Source: an uncultured Cyclobacteriaceae bacterium
Lineage (GTDB): Bacteria; Bacteroidota; Bacteroidia; Cytophagales; Cyclobacteriaceae
DNA length: 64,000 nt
Assembly (NCBI GenBank): GCA_937146645.1
Contig: CAKZRQ010000063.1
Span: forward strand, 62,001 to 126,000
Direction: 5' to 3'
The notes under the pieces were generated by a model. The model saw only the letters and a list, made by a program, of their open reading frames with translations, searched no databases and was not told the origin of the DNA. Both the position numbers and the translations under genes were made by a program. Below, in pieces: positions 1 through 8,282 of the stretch. The first letter of the stretch is position 1. The number at the start of each line of letters is the position of its first letter.

Positions 1-695
1 TCTAGTCTTCCTACGGGGAAAATGCGTTCATCACAGGCATTTTTCACCAGATTCATGACGGTCTTTCTCTCCAAGGGATCATCAGTAGTCGTAATAAAAT
101 CCTTTGGCTTATTCAGTAAAATATAGACGGGCTTTTCTGGATTAATCTTTTTTCCCTGATAAACCACTCTATCAGTTCTCTTGACTCTGAGCCCCATCTC
201 CTTTACAACTTCTCCATTGACCGAAATCTCTCCATTCTTAATCAATTCATCGGCTTCCCTTCGGGAACAAATCCCTGCATTAGCGATAAACTTGTTAAGT
301 CTTAATTCTTGATCAGGTGATTTCTTCCGCTGTGCAGGAATAGACTCGAATTTATAATCCGGGCGTTCTGACTCAGAGTTATTATTTCTGCTTGGTCTAT
401 TTTTTCCAAAGCCATAAGACTTTTTCGGCTTGGATAGTCTTTCTGGTTTCTGGCTTCCGAAGACTAGCTTTTCGTCTTTGCTTCTACCTTGGTAATAGGT
501 GTTCTCTTGTTTTTGCTTCTGCCCTCTCTTTTTACCAAACCCTCTTGGCACATGAGGTTTGTTTTGGGATTCCGGAGAGAAATCTTTCTTTTTGGATTTA
601 AAGGACTTGGCTTTGTCTTTCGACTCTTCCTTTGGGGTGTATTTATTAGACTTCTTCTCAGAGTCTTGGAAAAACTGTTTCTTTGGACTTTTCAT
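1..695 (-). CDS. RluB/RsuA-family pseudouridine synthase (3' part outside window)
   Basis: The gene runs off the left edge, so only the N-terminal 231 residues or so are visible. An S4 RNA-binding domain begins near residue 131 (LRLNKFIANAGICSRREADE) and leads into the start of the catalytic domain (YILLNKPKDFITTTDDP, then FPVGRLD), which is the pattern of RluB/RluF/RsuA enzymes that isomerise uridine in rRNA. The catalytic Asp sits in GRLD at the very edge. The start ATG at 695 is the only one possible: an in-frame TAA lies about 30 nt upstream. The first ~125 residues are a Lys/Arg/Ser/Gly-rich, probably disordered extension, common in Bacteroidota RluB proteins and likely to add RNA affinity (inference). 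Whether the substrate is 23S or 16S rRNA cannot be decided without the rest. Confidence 0.88.
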   Translation of the reverse strand, partial: MKSPKKQFFQDSEKKSNKYTPKEESKDKAKSFKSKKKDFSPESQNKPHVPRGFGKKRGQKQKQENTYYQGRSKDEKLVFGSQKPERLSKPKKSYGFGKNRPSRNNNSESERPDYKFESIPAQRKKSPDQELRLNKFIANAGICSRREADELIKNGEISVNGEVVKEMGLRVKRTDRVVYQGKKINPEKPVYILLNKPKDFITTTDDPLERKTVMNLVKNACDERIFPVGRL

Positions 696-754
696 ATCAA
701 CGCAGCATCTCTGCTGGATTATTTATTGAAGTAACTGACTACCAATTTCTTATT

Positions 755-762
755 GGGACGCA
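755..762 (-). promoter_or_regulatory. Possible -7 element for the rluB-like gene
   Basis: On the minus strand TAATTTTG fits the Bacteroidota -7 consensus TAnnTTTG and lies about 60 nt before the ATG at 695. A clear -33 TTTG is not visible, so this is weak. Confidence 0.3.
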
Positions 763-812
763 AAATTAGAGCTTATCTAAATGAAAAGCTAATCTCGAGA
801 AAAGATTGGCCT

Positions 813-1622
813 CTATTTTTCACTCAGAAAAAAATCCGTGGCAGCTCTGACGGATCCTTTTTCCAGTAAAAGGCCTTTAGCTTCTGATTCAGGAAGACCT
901 GTGGCTTCCATAATCATTCTGGTACCCCGCTCAACCAGTTTTGCATTCGAAAGCTGCATATCCACCATCTTATTTCCCTTGACTCTCCCTAGTTTAATCA
1001 TCACACTGGTAGAGATCATGTTCAAGACTAGCTTTTGCGCTGTGCCTGCCTTCATGCGAGTGCTTCCAGTAACAAATTCAGGTCCTACAACTGCCTCAAG
1101 TGGATGCTCAACTTCCTTTGCCAAAGGCGAACCAGGATTACAAGTAATCGCACCCGTAAGCAAGCCTTCTGATCTGGCCCTTTTCACTCCTCCAATCACA
1201 TAGGGAGTTGTACCAGAAGCAGCGATCCCAATAATGGTATCATCGGCATTAAAGCCATACTCCTGAATATCTACCCAAGCCTGAGAGGGATCGTCCTCCG
1301 CATTTTCAACCGCCTTCCTGATGGCATCATCTCCACCAGCAATCAGACCGATTACCATATCGTGTGGCACCCCATAGGTTGGCGGACATTCTGAAGCATC
1401 CAGGATTCCTAATCTTCCACTTGTTCCTGCTCCTATATAAAAAAGTCTCCCGCCATTTGCCATTCTTGGTACGATTTCTTCGACTAAAGCGGATATCTGA
1501 GGTATAATTTTGCCTACGGCAACAGGAACAGTTCTGTCTTCGGTATTCATATTCGACAGAAGGTCCGAAACAGACATTTCCTCCAGATTATCGTAATTCG
1601 AGGAACTCTCAGTTACTTTCAT
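813..1622 (-). CDS. murQ: N-acetylmuramic acid 6-phosphate etherase MurQ
   Basis: MurQ cleaves the lactyl ether of MurNAc-6-phosphate to give GlcNAc-6-phosphate and D-lactate in peptidoglycan recycling, in the cytoplasm. The SIS sugar-isomerase fold is visible, with the signature IGAGTSGRLGILDASECPPT near residues 62-81, which contains the catalytic Glu of the SECPPT motif, and a second conserved block (GPEFVTGSTRMKAGTAQKLV) near residue 180. At 269 residues it is slightly shorter than the E. coli enzyme (about 298). The ATG overlaps the stop of the upstream kinase gene by 4 nt (ATGA), so the two are translationally coupled. The pairing with a BadF-type sugar kinase supports MurNAc/GlcNAc salvage. 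Confidence 0.95.
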   Translation of the reverse strand: MKVTESSSNYDNLEEMSVSDLLSNMNTEDRTVPVAVGKIIPQISALVEEIVPRMANGGRLFYIGAGTSGRLGILDASECPPTYGVPHDMVIGLIAGGDDAIRKAVENAEDDPSQAWVDIQEYGFNADDTIIGIAASGTTPYVIGGVKRARSEGLLTGAITCNPGSPLAKEVEHPLEAVVGPEFVTGSTRMKAGTAQKLVLNMISTSVMIKLGRVKGNKMVDMQLSNAKLVERGTRMIMEATGLPESEAKGLLLEKGSVRAATDFFLSEK

Positions 1623-2461
1623 AATTTCTCCTGATGGTAAAGAGTCAAACCCGCAATCGGGCTTTCTAAGATTAGGTTAATCTGAATATTGGAATCCAAA
1701 GCAGCTTTGCGCAGAATATCGCTATTATAGTAAGCAATGGACCCTACAAAATTCACTGGTTTCGATTCAAAGTTATTGTACTTTTTTACATGCTTCTCAA
1801 AGAAATCAAGGAAAGCCTGATAGTAAAGATTATAGCAATAAGGATTCGATTTATGCTCTGAAATGAACTTACAAAAACTAGCCATGTATCGGTTCGGGAA
1901 TGGCTGTCTATAGACATGCTCCTGAATGATATTAGCTGTTAAAGCGAAATTGCTTTCCACCTCATCACGAATCTCCTTTGGCATTTCAGAGTTAATGAAA
2001 TCCTTGAGGAATTGCTTACCTACGTAACCGCCGCCTCCTTCATCTCCGAGTATGTATCCAGGTGCAGGTCGGGTAGCAGTAATTTCGGTTCCATCGTAAT
2101 CGCAACTGTTAGAACCTGTTCCCAAAATACATGCGATCCCAGGATTATGGCCGCATGTGGCATGAGCTGCAGCTGCCAGGTCATGATTGACGACAATATC
2201 GGCCTCTGGGAAAATAGTGTGTAAAGCCTTTTCAACCTCCTGATTTCTCTCCGGCGAAGAACATCCAGCACCATAATAATAAACCTTCTCAATCTCAGAT
2301 TGCAGATTTATTAAGAAGTCTTGTCGAAGTTCCATGGCCATCTCCTCTGAAGTCTGATAATAAGGATTAAAACCGACTCCTCGGTACTGACTTACCTCGT
2401 TGTTGCTATGAATTACTCTCCAGTCGGTTTTGCTGGAGCCACTATCTGCAATTAAAATCAT
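1619..2461 (-). CDS. BadF/BadG/BcrA-type ATPase, probable N-acetylglucosamine/MurNAc-type kinase
   Basis: The protein has the ASKHA ATPase fold: an N-terminal phosphate-binding loop (ADSGSSKTDWR, residues 5-15), a second ATP contact (LGTGSNSC, near 114) and a Gly-rich LGDEGGGG motif near 137. This matches the N-acetylglucosamine kinase / BadF family that phosphorylates amino sugars. It sits in an operon with murQ, overlapping it by 4 nt, and overlaps the upstream cytochrome-b5-like gene by 4 nt. The natural role is to phosphorylate GlcNAc or MurNAc released from cell wall; the exact sugar is inference from context. An activator of an unrelated dehydratase is the other use of this fold but is not supported here. 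Confidence 0.82.
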   Translation of the reverse strand: MILIADSGSSKTDWRVIHSNNEVSQYRGVGFNPYYQTSEEMAMELRQDFLINLQSEIEKVYYYGAGCSSPERNQEVEKALHTIFPEADIVVNHDLAAAAHATCGHNPGIACILGTGSNSCDYDGTEITATRPAPGYILGDEGGGGYVGKQFLKDFINSEMPKEIRDEVESNFALTANIIQEHVYRQPFPNRYMASFCKFISEHKSNPYCYNLYYQAFLDFFEKHVKKYNNFESKPVNFVGSIAYYNSDILRKAALDSNIQINLILESPIAGLTLYHQEKL

Positions 2462-2691
2462 TTCTTTTTCAATTGGCCTATGGCCTCAAATTTCTCAAAA
2501 ACCTTTTCAGTATGGGGAGCATCGCTAAGCTCCAAAGTCAAGTCTTGCCCAGCCCAATGCTCGTAATGCTTTCCATCTTTCCAAAGTCTAGACTCTGTGA
2601 CCTCATAGATCACTCCTTTATAACAAACCCAAATCTCCGGTCTATCCTGTCCATTTCTCAAGGCCAACTGACCCGATGTATACACTTTCAT
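2458..2691 (-). CDS. Cytochrome b5-like heme/steroid-binding domain protein, 77 residues
   Basis: A single small domain resembling the predicted heme/steroid-binding family (COG4892, cytochrome-b5-like). Visible features are VYTSGQLALRNGQ, WVCYKGVIYEV, KHYEHWAGQDLT and a later His in DAPHTEKVF; the AGxDLT and flanking His residues are typical of this domain. I start it at 2691 and not at the longer start at 2718, because ATG at 2691 forms an ATGA overlap with the stop of the arginase-like gene, the same coupling seen at the next two junctions. Its ligand is unknown, and so is why it is coupled to an amino-sugar kinase. Confidence 0.75.
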   Translation of the reverse strand: MKVYTSGQLALRNGQDRPEIWVCYKGVIYEVTESRLWKDGKHYEHWAGQDLTLELSDAPHTEKVFEKFEAIGQLKKK

Positions 2692-3839
2692 AAATGCTTG
2701 ATCTGAGCATTTACCCAACGCTCTGGCACTTCACCTTTTTGGGCCATCTCATAATCTGAATAGCTACAGGCTACCGTTTGGATCCGATTATATGGAAAAC
2801 CTTCTTGAGGCGGAATTTCCATCCACCATTTTCCACTCTTTTTACTTTTATAAAAGACCAACTCATTTGGCTTGTTATCTAATGCTACGCGGTATTTCAC
2901 ATAGTCGCTACCCTCGAAGCTTTGGCTATCCTTTCTAGAATAAAATCCTTCAATGAAATACCAAATCATGACAGCCACAATCTTAGCTGTTTTATTATGC
3001 ATATCATCTTGATAGGGGTCATAACCAAAAACTCCAAAAGAGCTCAATTTTTCATTGGTACCTGCAAACCAGGAAATTTGACATGCCTCTTCTCCTGTGA
3101 GACCAAAGGGTTGGGGATTCAAAGCTCCCGGAGCATCTGAAGACTGGATTGCCGACAAGTCAAAGCTTAGGAAATCAGCTTCCCTGATTAAAGGCTCCGA
3201 ATCGGAAAAGTTATCCCTTAATTGACCTAACCGGAGATGATCAAATGAAAGCTTCTCTAGGACTCCTAGAAGCTTTGGATCAACCAGAAAACTCTGATAC
3301 CCTAGCTGCGAAAAGGAAAAAAGAAAGTTAGGTTGATGCAGGATTATGTCCTGAATATGGCTCTCAGATTTAGCTTGGTTCTCTTCCAGATCAAAGCTGG
3401 AATCAACTGAGAGCATACTCACAAGCTTTTCCATTTTCTCATAGGACATGTATTGCCCAAAATCCAGATCATGAGTTCCGCCGAAATAAACCGGTAAGAC
3501 TTGTTTCTTCATCAAGTATTCTCCTACCAATTGAATCTTGGTATAAGTCTCTTCCAGAGAATCACCTGAGACCAAATCTCCCAGGTCAGCTACCCGATAA
3601 GATTTTAAGCCTCGTTTCAAATGATAAAGCTTTTCACGAATTTCCGTACTCCCTCGCTCAATGCTCTCGCCCCCACCGAAACCCCTTGACTCCTTTAGCC
3701 CAATTAAGGCAATGTGAACACCTTGTAAATCCGGAAAGCTCTCCCGATAAATATGAATCTGTTCAAAAAATGAGCTATCCGAATACTTGGATTGCCATAG
3801 GAATTCGTCCACAGGATCGAAGAAAGATTCTATTCTCAT
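2688..3839 (-). CDS. Arginase/formimidoylglutamase-family protein with altered metal site
   Basis: A ureohydrolase-fold protein of 383 residues, longer than typical arginases (about 300), with a C-terminal extension. The first metal-binding motif GGTHD is intact (His123). The second, normally DxHxD, reads D146-S-S148-F-D150, so the His ligand is Ser. The third, normally SFDxDxxDP, reads SFDLSAIQSSDAPG (Asp227, Ser229), so one Asp is Ser. Four of six usual Mn ligands therefore remain at most. Bacteroidota genomes often carry this protein annotated as formimidoylglutamase, but hydrolysis of guanidino or formimino substrates is doubtful from these residues. First gene of the coupled set that ends with murQ. 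Confidence 0.72.
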   Translation of the reverse strand: MRIESFFDPVDEFLWQSKYSDSSFFEQIHIYRESFPDLQGVHIALIGLKESRGFGGGESIERGSTEIREKLYHLKRGLKSYRVADLGDLVSGDSLEETYTKIQLVGEYLMKKQVLPVYFGGTHDLDFGQYMSYEKMEKLVSMLSVDSSFDLEENQAKSESHIQDIILHQPNFLFSFSQLGYQSFLVDPKLLGVLEKLSFDHLRLGQLRDNFSDSEPLIREADFLSFDLSAIQSSDAPGALNPQPFGLTGEEACQISWFAGTNEKLSSFGVFGYDPYQDDMHNKTAKIVAVMIWYFIEGFYSRKDSQSFEGSDYVKYRVALDNKPNELVFYKSKKSGKWWMEIPPQEGFPYNRIQTVACSYSDYEMAQKGEVPERWVNAQIKHL

Positions 3840-3939
3840 GTTACTTTAGGCTTAGGTAAAAATAGGGAAAAAATATCTGCCTAAAGAATAAAATTTTTAA
3901 GAAGAATCAGATCTTATTTGAAATTTTAAAAAATGATGA

Positions 3940-3969
3940 AAAAGAAAAATCTCGCCAAATTGGCGAGAT
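3940..3969 (-). terminator. Rho-independent terminator after nqrF
   Basis: An 8-bp stem (ATCTCGCC at 3949-3956 pairing with GGCGAGAT at 3962-3969, loop of 5) is followed on the minus strand by a run TTTTTCTTTTT. It lies 7 nt past the nqrF stop. Confidence 0.85.
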
Positions 3970-3975
3970 TTTATA

Positions 3976-5277
3976 TTACCCTCCGAAGTCGTCAAATCGG
4001 ATATTTTCATCTGGAATTCCCAAGTCATCTAGAAGCTTAAGAACCGCGGCATTCATCAGTGGAGGTCCACATAAGTAGTACTCAACCTCGTCTGGCTCCG
4101 GATGGTCCTTCAAGTAGTTATCGTAAAGAACCTGGTGAATGAATCCTACATATCCGTCACCATCATCGTCAAGTTCTTCTTTGATTTTCCAGTTATCTTC
4201 TGGAAGAGGCTCAGACAATCCAATATAGAATTTGAAATTCGGGAAGTCTTTCTCGATATCTCTAAAATGAGGCGTATAGAAAAGCTCTTTCTTTGATCTA
4301 CCTCCATACCAATAGGAAACCTTTCTTCCAGTTTTTTCAGTGTGGAAAAGATGGAAAATATGAGATCTAAGAGGAGCCATACCAGCACCACCACCGATAT
4401 AGATCATTTCTCTTTCGGTCGGGTTGATGTGGAATTCCCCATAAGGTCCAGAGATCATTACTTTGTCACCTGGATTTCTACTGAAGACATAAGAGGAACA
4501 AACTCCTGGGTTTACATCCATCCATCTGTTGTTCGCTCTATCCCATGGCGGAGTAGCAATACGAATGGTAAGCATTACGATGTTACCTTCAGCTGGGTGA
4601 TTAGCCATGGAATATGCTCTGAATAGCTCCTCGTCATTCTTCATTACAAGGTCCCAAAGACCAAATTTATCCCAATCACTTTGGTAAACATCAGCTGGGT
4701 GACCCAACTCCGGATGTGGAGTGATATCCATATCCTTAAAGTTTACGGTAATCTCTGGAACATCAATCTGGATATATCCACCGGATTCGAAATCCAAAAT
4801 CTCACCCTCAGGCAACTTCACTTTAAATTCTTTAATGAAAGTAGACACGTTGTAATTTGACATTACCTCGCACTCCCACTTCTTGATACCGAAAATCTCT
4901 TCAGGAATTCGGATCTCCATGTCATTTTTCACTTTTACCTGGCAGGAAAGACGAACATTCTCTTGCTTTTCTGCTCGGCTCAAGTGACCTTCCTCCGTAG
5001 GAAGAACTTCGCCTCCACCCTCTTCGATGACACACTTACACATGGCACAAGTACCTCCACCACCGCACGCAGATGGAAGGAAAATCTTCTGATTTCCTAG
5101 GGTGGATAGCAAGTTCGTACCCGCTGAAGTAATGATCGGATTTTCTGTATCCCCGTTTACGATGATTTTAACATCACCTGAGGATACAAGCTTTGACTGC
5201 GCGAATAGTAAGATAAATACGAGCAGCAAGATGATAATCGTAAAGGCTACAATCGATGTGATTATTACAGAACCCAT
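3976..5277 (-). CDS. nqrF: Na+-translocating NADH:quinone reductase subunit F
   Basis: NqrF is the NADH-oxidising subunit of the sodium-pumping Na+-NQR complex. The order is: one N-terminal membrane helix (residues 4-26), a 2Fe-2S ferredoxin domain with Cys71, Cys77, Cys80 and Cys112, then an FAD domain (RAYSMANHP) and an NADH domain ([20 protein letters not shown]), finishing with the family's usual DDFGG end. Length 433 is close to normal (about 407-430). No nqrA-E genes are next to it; it has its own promoter (5321-5354) and terminator, so it appears to be a single-gene unit here with the remaining subunits elsewhere (inference). Confidence 0.95.
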   Translation of the reverse strand: MGSVIITSIVAFTIIILLLVFILLFAQSKLVSSGDVKIIVNGDTENPIITSAGTNLLSTLGNQKIFLPSACGGGGTCAMCKCVIEEGGGEVLPTEEGHLSRAEKQENVRLSCQVKVKNDMEIRIPEEIFGIKKWECEVMSNYNVSTFIKEFKVKLPEGEILDFESGGYIQIDVPEITVNFKDMDITPHPELGHPADVYQSDWDKFGLWDLVMKNDEELFRAYSMANHPAEGNIVMLTIRIATPPWDRANNRWMDVNPGVCSSYVFSRNPGDKVMISGPYGEFHINPTEREMIYIGGGAGMAPLRSHIFHLFHTEKTGRKVSYWYGGRSKKELFYTPHFRDIEKDFPNFKFYIGLSEPLPEDNWKIKEELDDDGDGYVGFIHQVLYDNYLKDHPEPDEVEYYLCGPPLMNAAVLKLLDDLGIPDENIRFDDFGG

Positions 5278-5320
5278 ATACGTTTTATTTCATTAATAAT
5301 TTAACCCGAGATCGGGATCA

Positions 5321-5354
5321 CAAATATATTTATTAAAACCCATTTTCTATCAAA
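5321..5354 (-). promoter_or_regulatory. Promoter of nqrF
   Basis: On the minus strand TTTG (5354-5351) is separated by 22 nt from TATATTTG (5328-5321), a perfect match to the Bacteroidota -7 TAnnTTTG. The ATG is 43 nt further on; the leader holds a short palindrome CCCGAGATCGGG (5305-5316). Confidence 0.65.
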
Positions 5355-5406
5355 TGAGAGCCCATTTTTGGATAGAAAGTGATTGTTAATTCTAAATGTA
5401 AACTGA

Positions 5407-6249
5407 TTAATTATTCAACAGGTTCAGAAGACTTGTAAGTCTGGATTTCAACTGCCTTCTATCGATGATAAAATCAAGAAATCCGTGTTCCAAAACAAAC
5501 TCCGAACTTTGGAATCCTTTGGGTAAATCCTTACCAATAGTCTCCCTAATAACCCTTGGACCTGCAAAACCAATAAGTGCTTCTGGCTCTGCAATGTTGA
5601 AATCGCCAAGCATCGCATAAGAAGCAGTCACACCACCTGTGGTAGGATTGGTTAAAAGCGAGATATAAGGAACGCCTGCCTGGCTGAGCTGAGCGAGCTT
5701 TGCTGAAGTCTTGGCCATCTGCATCAGGGAAAAGCCTGCTTCCATCATTCTGGCTCCACCCGATTTTGAAATCATGAGAAATGGGATCTTATTCTTCAAT
5801 GAGTGATCGATAGCCCGCGCAATTTTTTCACCTACCACAGATCCCATAGAACCACCAATGAAATTAAAATCCATACAAGCCACCACGAGATCAAGTCCAT
5901 TCATCTTTCCAACCGCAGTTCGAACCGCATCATTTAAAGATGTCTTCGCGATGGTTGCTTCAATTCGCTTGGTGTAAGGTTTGGTGTCACTAAATTCAAG
6001 AGGGTCACCTGATGTCATCTTTTCGTTCAGCTCCTTGAATTTATTATCATCAAAAAGTATTTCGAAATACTCCTTCGAACCAATTTTTACGTGAAAGTCG
6101 TCATCTGGACAGACAAAAGCATTGTTTTTAAGCTCTCTGGTATGAATGATGTTGCCTTTAGGTGTTTTAAACCACAGACCATCAGGTGCATCTTTCTTAT
6201 CAGCAGTGGAGGTTTTGATTCCTTTATCCGTTCTTCTAAACCAAGCCAT
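5407..6249 (-). CDS. accD: Acetyl-CoA carboxylase carboxyltransferase subunit beta, zinc ribbon degenerate
   Basis: AccD with AccA transfers the carboxyl group from carboxybiotin to acetyl-CoA, the first committed step of fatty acid synthesis. The crotonase-like carboxyltransferase core is clear ([20 protein letters not shown] near 127-146, [27 protein letters not shown]). The N-terminal zinc ribbon that normally holds four Cys has Thr29, Gly32, Cys47 and Asp50 at those places, so three of four ligands are gone. This loss is shared by many Bacteroidota AccD proteins as far as I know, so I read it as a lineage trait and not as a broken gene. Length 280 is close to the usual 285-304. Confidence 0.95.
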   Translation of the reverse strand: MAWFRRTDKGIKTSTADKKDAPDGLWFKTPKGNIIHTRELKNNAFVCPDDDFHVKIGSKEYFEILFDDNKFKELNEKMTSGDPLEFSDTKPYTKRIEATIAKTSLNDAVRTAVGKMNGLDLVVACMDFNFIGGSMGSVVGEKIARAIDHSLKNKIPFLMISKSGGARMMEAGFSLMQMAKTSAKLAQLSQAGVPYISLLTNPTTGGVTASYAMLGDFNIAEPEALIGFAGPRVIRETIGKDLPKGFQSSEFVLEHGFLDFIIDRRQLKSRLTSLLNLLNN

Positions 6250-6288
6250 AGATTCTAATTTGGTGGGACTTTGAAGTCAAAGCGTTGA

Positions 6289-6296
6289 CAAATTTA
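6289..6296 (-). promoter_or_regulatory. Probable -7 element of the accD promoter
   Basis: Minus-strand TAAATTTG matches TAnnTTTG, 39 nt before the accD ATG. The -33 element is not clear. Confidence 0.45.
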
Positions 6297-6440
6297 GACC
6301 TTATCTCCATTAAATAAAATCTGAGGAACCAGACCAAGGATGTAGGTTTTAGGCCTTTTGTTAAATTGTAAGCTAAATCATGGATTCAAGCCATTATTTT
6401 CCAAACCCAAGCTGAAGAAAATCCATAAAATCAAAAGTAA

Positions 6441-8072
6441 ATGAGCATAGCTGTACTATTGAGTATTTCGGGAATTATCCTATTTGCTGCCTACAAAATC
6501 TATGGCTCATTTGTCTACAAAAAATTTAACCTGAATGACGAAAAGCCATCCCCGGCCCATACGCATCGGGATGGTGTAGATTACGAGCCAAGTAAGCCAA
6601 TTGTAGTTTTGGGACATCACTTCGCTTCTATTGCAGGTGCAGGACCTATTGTTGGGCCGATCATCGCCCTAACTTTTGGATGGATTCCTGCCGTGATTTG
6701 GATTCTTGTTGGAGGAATATTTTTTGGAGCGGTTCATGACCTTGGTAGCCTTGCTGCCTCTCTTAGAACAGATGGTAAATCCATAGGTGTCATTATTAAA
6801 AACCAGATCGGGGTACAAGGAAAACAGCTTTTCATCCTATTTAGCTTTTCCACCCTCATTCTAGTCATTGGTGTCTTTGCGGATATTATTGCAAAAACCT
6901 TTGTGAGTAATCCAGGAGTCGCCTCCGCCTCTATATCATTCATTATCCTGGCCGTTATTTTCGGTGGTTTTAGCAAAAGGTTTGGAAACAGGAAAAATGC
7001 CTTCATCATCCTTACTATCATTGGGGTGACGTTGATGTATCTTTTTGTCTATCTCGGTACGCTTTTCCCCTTCGCTTTGGACTACAGAGTCTGGATAGGA
7101 TGCCTGCTGGTATATGCCTTTGTGGCTTCTGTGACGCCAGTTAGTTTACTCTTACAACCCAGAGATTACCTCAACAGCTACTTACTCTATGGCCTCATAA
7201 TCTCGGCAGTGATAGGCGTTTTCATCGCAAATCCAGAGATTCAAATGGGAAATGAGATTTATTTCAAAAGCGAAAATCTCGGACTGATTTTTCCGGTACT
7301 TTTTGTGACCATTGCATGTGGGGCAATAAGCGGATTTCATTCACTTGTGGCTTCTGGAACTACTTCTAAGCAGTTAAATAAAGTGAGCGATGCGAAAGTG
7401 GTTGGATTTGGAGGAATGCTCATCGAATCATTCCTGGCAATCATTGCTGTGGGAGCTGTAGCTATTTTGAGTCGTGCTGAATATCTTGATAGATTCACTA
7501 CAGAAGGTCCTGTGCCTTTATTCTCAACCGGACTTGGAGGAATGATCTCTTCGCTGGGAGTTTCTGAAGAATTCGCGGTAGGTTTCGTTGCGCTTACAGT
7601 TTCCGCTTTCGCCTTAACTACCCTGGACACCTGCACAAGACTGGCCAGATTCACCTTGCAAGAATACTTCGAGGACATGCCTCAGAAAGGTGCTCAGACC
7701 ATTGCGAAAAATCGTTTTGTGTCAACAGGAATTGTGGTTTTCTTATCTGTTCTGCTTTTAGCATCTGGAGAATTTTCAACTCTTTGGCCAATCTTTGGCT
7801 CCGCCAATCAACTCCTGGCAGCACTAGCCTTGCTGACTATTTCTGTTTGGCTCATTAAGAAAAAAGTAAACGCCATTTTCGTGACCTTGCCTATGTTCTT
7901 CATGTTTACCGTAACGCTGGCTTCATTAGGGCTATTCGCATGGAGAAACTTCCAGGATCAAATCTATGTTTTGGCTATTCTGGCAGCCTTACTTTTCTTC
8001 CTTGCGATTGCACTGATGGTCTTGGCTTTCAAAAGCCTGAGAAAAGAAGCGACCAGTGGCGTAGCTTCCTAA
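6441..8072 (+). CDS. cstA: CstA-family carbon starvation protein / pyruvate transporter
   Basis: A membrane protein of 543 residues with about 14-16 hydrophobic segments. The family hallmark GHHFASIAGAGPIVGP is at residues 58-73, followed by conserved TTLDTCTRLARF near 399-410. CstA proteins take up pyruvate and, in some species, peptides, and are induced on carbon limitation; E. coli CstA is longer (701), and this shorter form is usual in Bacteroidota. Monocistronic by layout: accD is divergent upstream and the next gene converges, overlapping its stop by 4 nt. Confidence 0.92.
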   Translation: MSIAVLLSISGIILFAAYKIYGSFVYKKFNLNDEKPSPAHTHRDGVDYEPSKPIVVLGHHFASIAGAGPIVGPIIALTFGWIPAVIWILVGGIFFGAVHDLGSLAASLRTDGKSIGVIIKNQIGVQGKQLFILFSFSTLILVIGVFADIIAKTFVSNPGVASASISFIILAVIFGGFSKRFGNRKNAFIILTIIGVTLMYLFVYLGTLFPFALDYRVWIGCLLVYAFVASVTPVSLLLQPRDYLNSYLLYGLIISAVIGVFIANPEIQMGNEIYFKSENLGLIFPVLFVTIACGAISGFHSLVASGTTSKQLNKVSDAKVVGFGGMLIESFLAIIAVGAVAILSRAEYLDRFTTEGPVPLFSTGLGGMISSLGVSEEFAVGFVALTVSAFALTTLDTCTRLARFTLQEYFEDMPQKGAQTIAKNRFVSTGIVVFLSVLLLASGEFSTLWPIFGSANQLLAALALLTISVWLIKKKVNAIFVTLPMFFMFTVTLASLGLFAWRNFQDQIYVLAILAALLFFLAIALMVLAFKSLRKEATSGVAS

Positions 8073-8248
8073 AGGAAGAGAATAATCAAACCAAAAAAGA
8101 GCAAAGGAAGGCCGTAAATCTTAAGGACTTTCATTCGATTCATTCGGTCCAGAAACCAAAGGCTATAAACCGGTCGGATAAGACCTAGGAATAACCCGAA
8201 GAACGAAATCCAGAATCCACCCCAAACAAATGCTATCAAAATCTGCAT
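8069..8248 (-). CDS. Small two-helix membrane protein, 59 residues, unknown function
   Basis: Read directly from the minus strand: ATG at 8248, stop TAG at 8071-8069. The product starts MQILIAFVWGGFWISFFGLF and ends in FFGLIILFL, giving two hydrophobic segments (about 2-24 and 46-59) around a basic loop (LDRMNRMKVLK), so the loop probably faces the cytoplasm. The stop overlaps the cstA stop region in convergent fashion by 4 nt. The start codon comes directly after the T-run of the infB terminator, so its transcript would come from read-through or an unseen promoter. Amino acid composition (W, F, G, I, L with Arg/Lys in the loop) is that of a real membrane protein. I do not recognise a family. 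Confidence 0.6.
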   Translation of the reverse strand: MQILIAFVWGGFWISFFGLFLGLIRPVYSLWFLDRMNRMKVLKIYGLPLLFFGLIILFL

Positions 8249-8278
8249 AAAAAAAAGAGGAGCTTTTCAGCTCCTCTA
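8249..8278 (-). terminator. Terminator of the rimP-nusA-infB operon
   Basis: A 9-bp perfect stem AGAGGAGCT/AGCTCCTCT (8256-8264 and 8269-8277) with a 4-nt loop, followed on the minus strand by eight T. It starts 5 nt after the infB stop. Confidence 0.92.
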
Positions 8279-8282
8279 GTTG

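Noticed and set aside
2692-2718. A longer start for the cytochrome-b5-like protein
   Set aside because: It would overlap the arginase-like gene by 31 nt, while ATG at 2691 gives the same ATGA coupling as the next two junctions.
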